Shown here piece by piece: positions 8,076-15,316 of a stretch of 64,000 nucleotides of DNA. The stretch covers positions 215,608 through 279,607 of the forward strand of contig NZ_AMRN01000008.1 of assembly GCF_000300275.1 (NCBI RefSeq), written 5' to 3'. A model generated the notes under the pieces. That model saw only the letters and a program-made list of their open reading frames with translations. It was not told where the DNA came from and did no database searches. Within the stretch, counting starts at the first letter, position 1, and each line of letters opens with the position of its first letter. The DNA is from Thalassospira profundimaris WP0211. Its GTDB lineage: Bacteria; Pseudomonadota; Alphaproteobacteria; Rhodospirillales; Thalassospiraceae. Position numbers and translations under genes: made by a program.

Positions 8076-9206
8076 ATGCTGTCATCGCTTAATATCCGTC
8101 ATATGCGTGTGTTTGTCGCAGTTGCCGATCAGGGGAATTTTACCGCTGCGGCCGGGGTTTTGGGCCTTGGTGTGCCTGCGGTTACCGCGACCATTCGCCA
8201 GTTTGAGGATGTGACGGGGGCCGCCCTTTTTGATCGGACGACACGGCAGGTGGCGCTGACGCAGACCGGGGAGCGGTTCTTGCCGATTGCACGTCGGTTG
8301 CTGGCCGATTTTGAGGAGGCGCTTGGCGATCTGGATGCGCTGTCCAAAGGTGTTGGCGGCAAGATTACGATTGCAGCCGCGCCATCTGTTTTGACGCGTA
8401 TTTTGCCTGCCGTGATTTCTGAATTTGTCGCCGCCCATCCCGATGCGCGCATTCGCCTTGACGAACGCAATGCCGGTGAGGTGCATGAGGCGGTGGCGAG
8501 TAATGCCGCCGATTTCGGCATTGCCGGGGAGTGGCAGGCGCTTCCCGATATTGCCTTTCGCCCGCTGTTTTCTGATCGGTTTGGCGTGCTGTGCCGGGCC
8601 GATCATGCCTTTGCCAAGAAATCTGTTTTGCGCTGGTCGGATTTGACCGGGCAAAAACTTGTCGGGTTGGGGCCGGAATCCGGGACCGGTGCGCTGATGG
8701 CGCAGCCCGGTGTCACCAGCGATCTTTCATCAGATACCATGCCGGTCCTGAGCCCTGCTGTGCGTGATGCGGTGGCGGCGGGCATTCCGGCGGCAAAAAC
8801 GGTTCTGGCGCGGGCGCAAAAGGCGATGCGGGCCGAGGAAAAGGTGCTGCGGTCACTTGATCCGAACGCCAGCAACTCACAGGAAGGCAGCGATATCGCC
8901 TTGGGCGCAACTGGCCCGATCCTGCCGCGTCCGATTGTTGAAACATCCAACACCATCACGCTGGCCGCCATGGTCGCCGAAGGGGTGGGGATCACGGTTT
9001 TGCCGGAACTGGCAGCAAAGGTTTCGGATATGGCGGCACCCGAAAAGCTGGTGTTTGTGCCACTCACCACCCCGGAACGTCATCGCCATATCGGCGTGAT
9101 TACGCGCAAAAGCAAAAGCCTGTCACCGATTGCGCGATTGTTCCTTGATCAGGTGATTGCGCTTGCCCCCAAGCAGGACCTTCCGGCCAGTTTGACGTGG
9201 TATTAA
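8076..9206 (+). CDS. LysR-family transcriptional regulator with an extended effector domain; 3' end is an integration site
   Basis: A 376-residue LysR protein. The HTH lies at residues 5-65 (MRVFVAVADQGNFTAAAGVL, then AVTATIRQFEDVTGAALF), followed by a substrate-binding domain. It is about 70 residues longer than usual. The excess lies around residues 225-290, a polar Ala/Lys/Asn/Ser stretch between the two halves of the effector domain. The last 96 bp (9109-9204) are repeated at 11418-11513, beyond an A+T-rich cassette. The gene is therefore intact, but its final codons may come from the cassette. No target operon is obvious. Confidence 0.88.
   Translation: MLSSLNIRHMRVFVAVADQGNFTAAAGVLGLGVPAVTATIRQFEDVTGAALFDRTTRQVALTQTGERFLPIARRLLADFEEALGDLDALSKGVGGKITIAAAPSVLTRILPAVISEFVAAHPDARIRLDERNAGEVHEAVASNAADFGIAGEWQALPDIAFRPLFSDRFGVLCRADHAFAKKSVLRWSDLTGQKLVGLGPESGTGALMAQPGVTSDLSSDTMPVLSPAVRDAVAAGIPAAKTVLARAQKAMRAEEKVLRSLDPNASNSQEGSDIALGATGPILPRPIVETSNTITLAAMVAEGVGITVLPELAAKVSDMAAPEKLVFVPLTTPERHRHIGVITRKSKSLSPIARLFLDQVIALAPKQDLPASLTWY
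9109..9204 (+). repeat. 96-bp direct repeat, copy 1 (3' end of the LysR gene)
   Basis: It is identical to 11418-11513 except at 9158, 9161 and 9164, which are T, G and T here and C, A and C in copy 2. All three are third codon positions of Ile, Ala and Leu codons and are silent. Copy 1 is followed by a TAA stop and A+T-rich cassette DNA; copy 2 is followed by TGA and ordinary host DNA. Confidence 0.93.
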
Positions 9207-9322
9207 AATGCAAAACTATTTGTTTTTGAAATGAATTGTATTTTAAGGCGAAAATTCTGTGTTTTGTGCTATTTTTATGAGTACTTAGGGTTGTTCTCAT
9301 ATTGCTAATCGGGGAGGAAGGT

Positions 9323-9739
9323 TTGACTGCATTCGTCTTGATGGGGTGTGTCCCTTTAAAGGACTTTTTTTCTGATGAAACAGAAATTGAGTACGACGAA
9401 ATCAGACAGATTTCGGTTCGGCGTGGTACCTCTATTCCTTTAGTGCAACCGGATGAGATAGAAGGTTGTGCTAGCCGCTATGGTGAGAGCCCAGTAACGG
9501 CAACTCCGCGCGAGAGAACTGAGCCTGTGAAATGTGAACAAATACAAATGTCGCGCTATGGAGAAACCTTTGTAACGGATTCAAAAGAGGGTACGGATTT
9601 ATCCTGCTTTCCAGGGGTATCCATTTCGAGGTATGGCGAAGGACCAACCACAAGGTCGCCAAACCCGGAAGAAGTGGAGTGTAATGAGTTTGGATCTGAC
9701 GGTTTGGTTGGCGTAAATGTTGCTTATTCTCACTTCTAG
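9323..9739 (+). CDS. Candidate graspetide precursor with three SRYGE repeats
   Basis: A 138-residue acidic protein from TTG at 9323, chosen because GGGGAGG lies 5 bp upstream; TTG at 9302 or ATG at 9341 in the same frame are alternatives. The N-terminal 50 residues would be the leader (it includes VPLKDFFSDETE). Three repeats follow, beginning at residues 51, 77 and 102: SRYGESPVT, SRYGETFVT and SRYGEGPTT. Each is followed by a Thr/Ser- and Glu/Asp-rich segment and one Cys 18-20 residues after the first Ser. Multi-core peptides of Thr plus acidic residues next to an ATP-grasp ligase are typical of omega-ester peptides. The 3' end overlaps the ligase gene by 23 bp. The precursor role is inferred. 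Confidence 0.7.
   Translation: MTAFVLMGCVPLKDFFSDETEIEYDEIRQISVRRGTSIPLVQPDEIEGCASRYGESPVTATPRERTEPVKCEQIQMSRYGETFVTDSKEGTDLSCFPGVSISRYGEGPTTRSPNPEEVECNEFGSDGLVGVNVAYSHF
9473..9691 (+). repeat. Three core repeats within the candidate precursor gene
   Basis: The units begin at 9473, 9551 and 9626 (78 and 75 bp apart) and each encode SRYGE-x-[PF]-[VT]-T, an acidic/Thr-rich segment and a Cys. The nucleotide copies have diverged, which suggests selection on the peptide rather than recent duplication. Confidence 0.8.
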
Positions 9740-10670
9740 GAATGACCTCGCAGTTGATTACTTGATTTTATCTTTGATCGAAAAAAAACTTCCTTATTTC
9801 AGGATTAACACGGAAGACCTGTGTCGCGCAGAAGGGGGGTTTTCTGTGGGGGATTTTGGTGTTTATCGGGAAATAAGTATTGGAAGTAGGAAGTTGGATT
9901 TATCCAAGGTGATTTCGGTTATTTACCGAAGGGCCCTGCATCCAAATCCATCCACCGATCTTTCTATAAGCGAGAGACGGTTTGTTGCCGGAGAGATTCG
10001 GCATTTTATGATGGGATTAATTCTTGACCCGAATGTTAAGTGGGTCAATTCAATTGATAAAGTTTCTGTTGCTGAAAATAAAATTTATCAACTAAGGGTT
10101 GCAAGTTCATTAGGCATTCCTGTTCCCAGAACAATTGTTTCAAATAAGTTCGAAGAGTTAACTAGTTTTATTAATACCAACCCCTCGGGTACGGTTTGTA
10201 AGCCAATATATCATGGGTTTTATCAAGATGAGTCCGGCGACAATTCGATTTATACCCGTGCAGTGTCTGAAAAAGATCTTTTAAGGGCGAACTTAGAAGT
10301 TTGCCCGGTGTTATTGCAGGAAAATTTAGCGGGTAACGAAGAATTACGAGTAACTGTTGTGGGAGACAAGATTTTCACAGCGAGAGTTTTGACTGAGGAC
10401 TCTTTGGTGGATTGGCGTAGGCCTGAGGCAAATTCAAGATTCGAGCGAGCCTCTTTAACTAAAAAGGAAGAGCAGCTTTGTATCGATTTTCTAGGATATA
10501 TGGGATTGTCGTATGGCGCATTTGATTTCATCCGTACGCGTGATGGGCGGCTCTGCTTTCTAGAGGTTAACCCCGCAGGCGAGTGGGCATGGCTTGAGGA
10601 TCAACTGGGATTTGAAATTCGTGATGCCTTGATTGAATTGTGCTATGGGGCGGGGGCGTGTCATGCTTGA
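9717..10670 (+). CDS. ATP-grasp peptide ligase, MvdD/graspetide synthetase type
   Basis: A 317-residue enzyme. The start MLLILTSRNDLAVDYLILSL followed by FRINTEDL is characteristic of ATP-grasp RiPP maturases, which make ester or amide links between side chains of a peptide. The ATP-grasp body shows VCKPIYHGF near residue 161 (nucleotide-binding Lys), LLQENLAGNEELRVTVVGD near 200-218 and CFLEVNPAGEWAW near 282-294 (metal-binding Glu and Asn). It overlaps the repeat-peptide gene upstream and, by 8 bp, the membrane-protein gene downstream, so the three form one transcript. The family is firm; the product is predicted. A D-Ala-D-Ala or RimK-like ligase is less likely given the N-terminus. Confidence 0.85.
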   Translation: MLLILTSRNDLAVDYLILSLIEKKLPYFRINTEDLCRAEGGFSVGDFGVYREISIGSRKLDLSKVISVIYRRALHPNPSTDLSISERRFVAGEIRHFMMGLILDPNVKWVNSIDKVSVAENKIYQLRVASSLGIPVPRTIVSNKFEELTSFINTNPSGTVCKPIYHGFYQDESGDNSIYTRAVSEKDLLRANLEVCPVLLQENLAGNEELRVTVVGDKIFTARVLTEDSLVDWRRPEANSRFERASLTKKEEQLCIDFLGYMGLSYGAFDFIRTRDGRLCFLEVNPAGEWAWLEDQLGFEIRDALIELCYGAGACHA

Positions 10671-11457
10671 AGTTTCTGAGATCAAGGCGCTTACTGGTGG
10701 TAGGCGCTGGTTTTGTTGGCTTTTCTCCTTTTGGAGAGACTTGCTTTATTTGTTTGCTCATACAGTTAAGCCTTACGAAAAACTTCCGAATGTTGTCGGT
10801 GATTTGCCCATGACACATAAGGTTCCTTCGGATGAGCAGTTGCAACACTGTAGAGAGATGTTTAACGAAGAGGAACGGCGCAGAGAGTTTTTGGAAGAAA
10901 AAGCTCAGAAATCATTTAATGTATCAATATTTATATTGACGATATTATCATCCGTTTTTGTTTTGTTTGCAAAAGAATACAGTGGCCCGGTTTGGATAAA
11001 GAATATTAGCTTTTCCGTGTATTCTGTTTGTTTCATTTGTATTGTTTTTTCATTTTTATCCTCAATGAGGGCGGTTTCAGTTAAAGCCAGTCTCTGTTTA
11101 GGGAAAGATGCAGTTCTTGATAAGAGTACTCATGAGTTCTTGACGTATAATAAACTGATGTATGGACAAGGTTTGATTTATTGCGCCAGTGTAAATCAAA
11201 AAATCAATAACCATTTGACCGATTTTGTTCGCGCAACTCAGATTTTCTCTGCAATCGCAATGGTTTTTACATTTATTGCTTCATCGCCTTACGCATATTC
11301 TTTGGTTTTCCAAAATGGCGGTTTTGATAACGCTGTTGAGGCAGAGACTAAATTCGAAGTTATTTCGAAAGGTGGCGATTGCTTCGAAGTGATATTGGAT
11401 GGCAGTTCATTTCGTCTAAAGCAAAAGCCTGTCACCGATTGCGCGATTGTTCCTTGA
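10663..11457 (+). CDS. Membrane protein of unknown function, third gene of the ATP-grasp cassette
   Basis: A 264-residue protein whose ATG at 10663 overlaps the ligase stop. A Trp/Phe-rich N-terminal segment (WFCWLFSFW) may lie on or in the membrane. A charged helix, EEERRREFLEEKAQKSFN, leads into a membrane helix near residues 87-106. Another is near 116-136, and a third follows a cytosol-like insert of about 65 residues near 204-222. A charged helix running into paired membrane helices is common in small pore-forming effectors of conflict systems, but I cannot name a family. The last 12 codons and the stop lie inside repeat copy 2, read in a different frame from LysR. It could be an exporter, an immunity protein or an effector. 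Confidence 0.75.
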   Translation: MLEVSEIKALTGGRRWFCWLFSFWRDLLYLFAHTVKPYEKLPNVVGDLPMTHKVPSDEQLQHCREMFNEEERRREFLEEKAQKSFNVSIFILTILSSVFVLFAKEYSGPVWIKNISFSVYSVCFICIVFSFLSSMRAVSVKASLCLGKDAVLDKSTHEFLTYNKLMYGQGLIYCASVNQKINNHLTDFVRATQIFSAIAMVFTFIASSPYAYSLVFQNGGFDNAVEAETKFEVISKGGDCFEVILDGSSFRLKQKPVTDCAIVP

Positions 11458-11513
11458 TCAGGTGATCGCACTCGCCCCCAAGCAGGACCTTCCGGCCAGT
11501 TTGACGTGGTATT
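11418..11513 (+). repeat. 96-bp direct repeat, copy 2 (displaced LysR gene end)
   Basis: This matches 9109-9204 with three silent differences at 11467, 11470 and 11473. Followed by TGA and normal host sequence, it is probably the ancestral end of the LysR gene, cut off when the cassette entered. Confidence 0.93.
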
Positions 11514-11621
11514 GAGCCGGGGTCGTTTTCGGCCATTTGATATCATTGCTGGCAGATGATGCGGTTTGCGACATATCATGACCAGTGAGCCGAACATTAT
11601 GACCCAGGTGCAGGAGATGGC

Positions 11622-12668
11622 ATGAGCGAGCGTGCGAAGCAATCGACGGCGACCAACCGCAAACAGATTAACCTTGCCCTTCAGGGCGGGGGATCGCACG
11701 GGGCGTTTACCTGGGGCGTTCTGGACCGGTTGCTTGAGGATGAAGAGATCGAGCTTGAGGCGATTTCGGGCACATCGGCCGGGGCGATGAATGCGGCCGT
11801 GGTGACTTCGGGCTTTTGCAAGGGCGGTCATGACGGCGCGCGTGAGGATCTTGAGCGGTTCTGGTCGGCGGTTTCCGAGGCCGCACGGTTCAGCCCGCTG
11901 CAACGTTCCCCGATTGATGTTTTGTTTGGCAACTGGTCGCTTGGCAATTCGCCGATGTATCAGTGGCTTGATATGAGCGCGAAACTGTTTTCGCCCTATG
12001 ACCTTAATCCGGCGGGGGATAATCCGCTGGCGGCGCTTTTGGCCGATGTCGTCGATTTTGATTTATTGAACAAAAGCCCGACCAAGCTTTTCATCACCGC
12101 GACCAATGTCGAAACCGGGCAGGCACGGGTGTTTCGCAACCCCGATATCAGCCTTGATGTTTTGCTGGCCTCGGCCTGTTTGCCCAATATTTACAAGACC
12201 GTCGAGATTGATGGCGTGCCCTATTGGGACGGGGGATATTCCGGTAATCCCAGCCTTGGCCCGCTGGTGCGGGAATGTTCGGCCAATGACACGGTGCTCG
12301 TACAGATCAATCCGGTCAAACGGCCGGGAATCCCGAAAACCTCGCACGAGATTTCAAGCCGTTTGAACGAGATTTCGTTTAACAGCAGCCTCGTCAAGGA
12401 ACTGCGCATGATGTCGGTGATCCGCAAGGACATGCCGCCCCATCAATGCGAAGCCAGCAGTTGGGGCACCATGCGCATGCATCTGATTGCCAGTGACGTG
12501 ATGCTTGAGCTTGATCATACTTCCAAGATGAATGCGGAATGGGATTTCATGACCATGCTGCGCGACAAGGGGCGTGAGGCAGCTGGCGTGTTTCTTGAAA
12601 AACATCGCGGCGATATCGGCAAGAGCCCGACGCTTGATCTTGAGCAGTTTGCGCCGGATTACGTTTAA
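11622..12668 (+). CDS. Patatin-like phospholipase
   Basis: A 348-residue cytosolic lipid acyl hydrolase. The oxyanion motif LQGGGSHGAF is near residue 19, the nucleophile elbow GTSAGA near 50 (Ser), and the catalytic Asp in DGGYSGNP near 205. Length and motif order match bacterial patatins of the RssA/alpha-beta-alpha type. It has no signal peptide or lipobox. An AGGAG site lies 5 bp before the ATG. The C-terminal part, from about residue 230, has the patatin extension seen in PHB-associated homologues. The substrate is unknown. It lies just downstream of the displaced LysR end. Confidence 0.9.
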   Translation: MSERAKQSTATNRKQINLALQGGGSHGAFTWGVLDRLLEDEEIELEAISGTSAGAMNAAVVTSGFCKGGHDGAREDLERFWSAVSEAARFSPLQRSPIDVLFGNWSLGNSPMYQWLDMSAKLFSPYDLNPAGDNPLAALLADVVDFDLLNKSPTKLFITATNVETGQARVFRNPDISLDVLLASACLPNIYKTVEIDGVPYWDGGYSGNPSLGPLVRECSANDTVLVQINPVKRPGIPKTSHEISSRLNEISFNSSLVKELRMMSVIRKDMPPHQCEASSWGTMRMHLIASDVMLELDHTSKMNAEWDFMTMLRDKGREAAGVFLEKHRGDIGKSPTLDLEQFAPDYV

Positions 12669-12686
12669 ATCGCCGCCTTTGGGCTG

Positions 12687-13319
12687 TTAGCCCGATTTGC
12701 CGTAGCGCAGGCCATCAATCATCAGATCCAGCATGCGATAGGTATGCTGCATGCCTTCGTGATGGTCGGGATCGTCGCCCGCATTGCCGCCTGCTTTGCC
12801 CCCAGATGTGCTTCCGGCACTGGCAAGGTTGCCAATGGCGCGCAGCAGATCATAAGCATCAATGTCTGATCGGGCTTCGCCCGCCTCGGCGGCGGCAGCC
12901 AGCAGGTTTTGCAGGGCCGGTTCAAAGTTGCTGCGGAAGTAATCGGGCAGGGCATCAAAGGCCGGGTCGCCCGAATGAAGGGCTGATGCCAATCCCTTTT
13001 TCGTGACGATAAACCGGCAATAGCGCCTGAGCCAGCGCGACAGGGCCTCGCCCGGCGGGTGGTCAGTTGCCAGCGTTTTGGCATCGGCCGCACAGGCATC
13101 AACTTCGCGCTTGAACACGGCAACGACCAGATCGCTTCGTTTGGGAAAACGGCGATAGAGCGTGCCGACCCCGACCCCTGCGGTTTTGGCAATTTCACGC
13201 ACCGGCGCATCAACGCCCGAGGTGGCAAAAACCGTCTTGGCGGCTTCAAGCACCGCGTCTTCATTGCGGGCGGCATCAGCACGGATGCGTTTTTTTGTGC
13301 CGGTGTTTTCTTCCTGCAT
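12687..13319 (-). CDS. TetR-family repressor controlling the adjacent alpha/beta hydrolase
   Basis: A 210-residue regulator from the ATG at 13319; the open frame runs upstream to 13487 but across the operators, so the shorter form is preferred. The helix-turn-helix is clear at residues 15-60: AVLEAAKTVFATSGVDAPVREIAKTAGVGVGTLYRRFPKRSDL. The C-terminal ligand and dimer domain includes a Gly/Asp-rich linker near residue 180. It is divergent from the hydrolase at 13499 with two matching palindromes in between, so it probably represses both its own gene and the hydrolase. Confidence 0.88.
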   Translation of the reverse strand: MQEENTGTKKRIRADAARNEDAVLEAAKTVFATSGVDAPVREIAKTAGVGVGTLYRRFPKRSDLVVAVFKREVDACAADAKTLATDHPPGEALSRWLRRYCRFIVTKKGLASALHSGDPAFDALPDYFRSNFEPALQNLLAAAAEAGEARSDIDAYDLLRAIGNLASAGSTSGGKAGGNAGDDPDHHEGMQHTYRMLDLMIDGLRYGKSG

Positions 13320-13394
13320 CGCTTTGTTTTTCCACAATAAGCCAGCGTGATCGAGCGCGGACGGAGTCCGGGTGTTGAAATTCACACTTGATAA

Positions 13395-13411
13395 ACGGAA
13401 CATTGTTCCGT
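13395..13411. promoter_or_regulatory. TetR operator 1
   Basis: ACGGAACA-T-TGTTCCGT is a perfect 17-bp palindrome in the gap between the TetR and hydrolase genes. It shares the core GGAAC...GTTCC with operator 2, centred 31 bp away, about three helical turns. Confidence 0.75.
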
Positions 13412-13427
13412 ATTTGAATCGACAACA

Positions 13428-13440
13428 GGAACGTCGTTCC
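13428..13440. promoter_or_regulatory. TetR operator 2
   Basis: GGAACG-T-CGTTCC is a perfect palindrome with the same arms as operator 1 and lies on the same face of the helix. It is 58 bp upstream of the hydrolase start and would overlap its promoter. Confidence 0.72.
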
Positions 13441-13498
13441 GTTTGTTGGTTTATAGGCGAAATCGACGGTTTCGCCAAGCAAAACAAGGATGCTTTTC

Positions 13499-14467
13499 AT
13501 GAACAATCTGATCACCAGTGCCCGTCATCTTCCGGTTCGGGATGCGGTGCCGACCCTTTCGATTTGCCCGGTGATTTTGCCGGTTGCTGATCGGCCGCAG
13601 CCGATTGAAATGCGGATTACCCTGCCTGCGGTGGGGGATCATTTTCCGATTATCCTGTTGTCGCACGGGCATGGGCCGTCGCTTTATATTCCGTCGATGA
13701 ATGGCTATGGCCCGCTGGCGCAGTTTTATGCAGAGCAGGGCTTTGCCGTGATCCAGCCGACCCATGGCAATTCCAAAGTTGCCGGGTTTGGGCCGGACGC
13801 ACCGGGGGCACCGTTTTTCTGGCGGTCGCGGGTCGAGGACTTTAAACATATCATTGACCATCTGTCCGACATCGAAGCCACCCACCCGATCCTTGACGGG
13901 CGTTTGGACCCTGAGCGGATTGCAGCGGTCGGGCATTCGCTTGGTGGGCAGACGGTGGGGATGTTACTTGGCGCGCGGTTGACCGATACCGCCGATCCGG
14001 AGGCGCAGGATGTCAACCTTCTGGAGCCGCGGATCAAGGTCGGTGTGTTGCTGGCAGCCCCCGGCAATGGCGGGGAGAGCCTTAGCGAGCATGCGCGTGC
14101 GAACTATACCGCGCTTAACCCCGATTTTTCCCATATGACGACACGCACCCTTGTGGTGGCAGGGGATGAGGACGATAACCCGCACCTGACCACGCGCGGG
14201 GCGGCATGGCATACCGACCCGTTCCATTGCAGCCCGGGCGGTGATTATTTGCTTACACTCAAGGGCGGCAAGCACGGGCTGGGCGGTATTGCAGGCTACG
14301 ATGCCAAGGAAGCCGATGACGAAGATCCCGATCGCCTTGCCGTGACCCAGCGGATGAGTGCGGCCTATCTGCGCAGCGCATTTGATAAAAGCGACCCGGC
14401 ATGGGCAAAGGCGTGTGATGCGCTGGTAACCCATGGTGCGGAACTGGCGCATGTGACGGGCAAGTAA
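13499..14467 (+). CDS. Alpha/beta hydrolase, chlorophyllase/dienelactone-hydrolase-like
   Basis: A 322-residue serine hydrolase. The oxyanion region is LLSHGHGPSLY near residue 58 and the nucleophile elbow is GHSLGGQTVG near 144. A candidate acid (VVAGDEDDN) and His (GGKHGLGG) follow at the expected distances near 220 and 257. The second of two in-frame ATGs (13490, 13499) is used, since AAGGA abuts the first. There is no signal peptide. It is divergent from the TetR gene with paired operators between, so it is probably induced by a small ester or aromatic ligand. The physiological substrate is unknown. Confidence 0.85.
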   Translation: MNNLITSARHLPVRDAVPTLSICPVILPVADRPQPIEMRITLPAVGDHFPIILLSHGHGPSLYIPSMNGYGPLAQFYAEQGFAVIQPTHGNSKVAGFGPDAPGAPFFWRSRVEDFKHIIDHLSDIEATHPILDGRLDPERIAAVGHSLGGQTVGMLLGARLTDTADPEAQDVNLLEPRIKVGVLLAAPGNGGESLSEHARANYTALNPDFSHMTTRTLVVAGDEDDNPHLTTRGAAWHTDPFHCSPGGDYLLTLKGGKHGLGGIAGYDAKEADDEDPDRLAVTQRMSAAYLRSAFDKSDPAWAKACDALVTHGAELAHVTGK

Positions 14468-14589
14468 ATTTCGATGTGCTTTGTGGGCCATGGTGGTGGG
14501 TGGCGTTAGCAGTCGGGGGCTGTGCAGATTGCAGTTACCCGCAATCGGGCGTAACGTGATGACCGTCCTGAACAACGTCCCTGAACATC

Positions 14590-15144
14590 ATGGCCCAAAG
14601 CGAACTTGAGAAAATGCAGGCCGGTGACTGGTATTCCTGCCTTGATCCGGAACTCACCGTGATGCGCCATCGCGCCCTTGAGGCCTGTCATGAGCATAGC
14701 GTGCTTTATCCCGCAGAGCGCGGCAATATCGGGCCGAAACTGCGCGCGCTGTTTGCATCATGTGCGGATGATGTGCGGATCGAGGCGCGGTTTCATTGTG
14801 CCTATGGGGTGAATATCCATCTCTCTGAAGACGTGTTTTTAAATGTCGGCTGCGTGATCCTTGATACCGCACCCGTCAAGATCGGGCGGCATTCGATGCT
14901 CGGCCCGAATGTGCAGATTTATTGTGCCGATCATCATCGCGATCCGGAGCTTCGCAAACAGCATCTTGAGATTGGCCGGCCAGTAACGATTGGCGACAAT
15001 GTCTGGATCGGCGGCGGGGCGATTATTCTGCCGGGGATCACGGTTGGGGATGACGCGATCATCGGCGCCGGGGCCGTGGTGACGCGCGATGTTGAGGCGG
15101 GTGCGACGGTTGTTGGTAATCCGGCAAAGCCAGTTGCGCGGTAA
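14590..15144 (+). CDS. Sugar O-acetyltransferase, maltose/galactoside acetyltransferase (Maa/LacA) family
   Basis: A 184-residue left-handed beta-helix acetyltransferase that moves acetyl from acetyl-CoA to a sugar hydroxyl. The N-terminal Mac domain begins SELEKMQAGDWYSCLDPEL. Hexapeptide repeats occupy residues 70-180, with the catalytic His in YCADHHRD near 117 and the loop GDNVWIGGGAIILPGITVGDDAIIGAGAVVT. The length matches Maa exactly. The ribosome site is poor. It stands alone between the hydrolase and a repeat-like sequence. The sugar acceptor is not known. Confidence 0.9.
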   Translation: MAQSELEKMQAGDWYSCLDPELTVMRHRALEACHEHSVLYPAERGNIGPKLRALFASCADDVRIEARFHCAYGVNIHLSEDVFLNVGCVILDTAPVKIGRHSMLGPNVQIYCADHHRDPELRKQHLEIGRPVTIGDNVWIGGGAIILPGITVGDDAIIGAGAVVTRDVEAGATVVGNPAKPVAR

Positions 15145-15170
15145 ACTTTTTGCTGAAGCCTACTGTGTCC

Positions 15171-15195
15171 TGATTCCCGCCTGCACGGCAATGAC
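15171..15195. repeat. Dispersed REP-like element fragment
   Basis: The sequence has the pattern TCCCGCCT-x-CACGGCAATGACGG. It resembles one arm of the longer element at 47879-47944 (CCCGCCTTCGCGGGGATGACGG), suggesting a family of extragenic repeats in this genome. Confidence 0.45.
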
Positions 15196-15205
15196 GGCAC
15201 CCCCC

Positions 15206-15247
15206 AAAAAAAAGAGGCAACCGGCCAGGGGTGGACGCGGTTGCCTT
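15206..15247 (-). terminator. Terminator of the cytochrome b561 gene
   Basis: On the minus strand AGGCAACCG (stem, 15246-15238) pairs with CGGTTGCCT (15223-15215) around a 14-base loop and is followed by eight T residues. It lies about 70 bp beyond the b561 stop at 15317. Confidence 0.8.
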
Positions 15248-15316
15248 GAGTTGGGACAAACCTTAATTCAGGATGTCACAGGGAAGCATTGAGGTCGTGA
15301 AGGTCGTAAAGTCCGG

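Larger units (their letters stand above)
9205..11513 (+). mobile_element. Low-G+C accessory cassette integrated in the 3' end of a LysR gene
   Basis: One repeat unit of 2,309 bp separates the two copies of the LysR gene end. The DNA between is visibly A+T-richer than its neighbours, with unlike codon use (many TTT, ATT and AAA). It encodes a repeat peptide, an ATP-grasp ligase and a membrane protein, all in one direction and overlapping. There is no integrase, transposase or terminal inverted repeat. The pattern resembles integrative islands that reconstitute the end of the gene they enter, here a protein gene rather than a tRNA gene. A recombinase acting in trans or homologous exchange are both possible. 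Confidence 0.75.

Noticed and set aside
9302..9322. TTG 9302 as start of the repeat peptide
   Set aside because: It would place the strong GGGGAGG ribosome site inside the gene; TTG 9323 has it 5 bp upstream.
9205..11513. Cassette as a transposon or integron cassette
   Set aside because: No transposase, no terminal inverted repeats, no attC-like site; the 96-bp direct repeat is coding sequence of the target gene.
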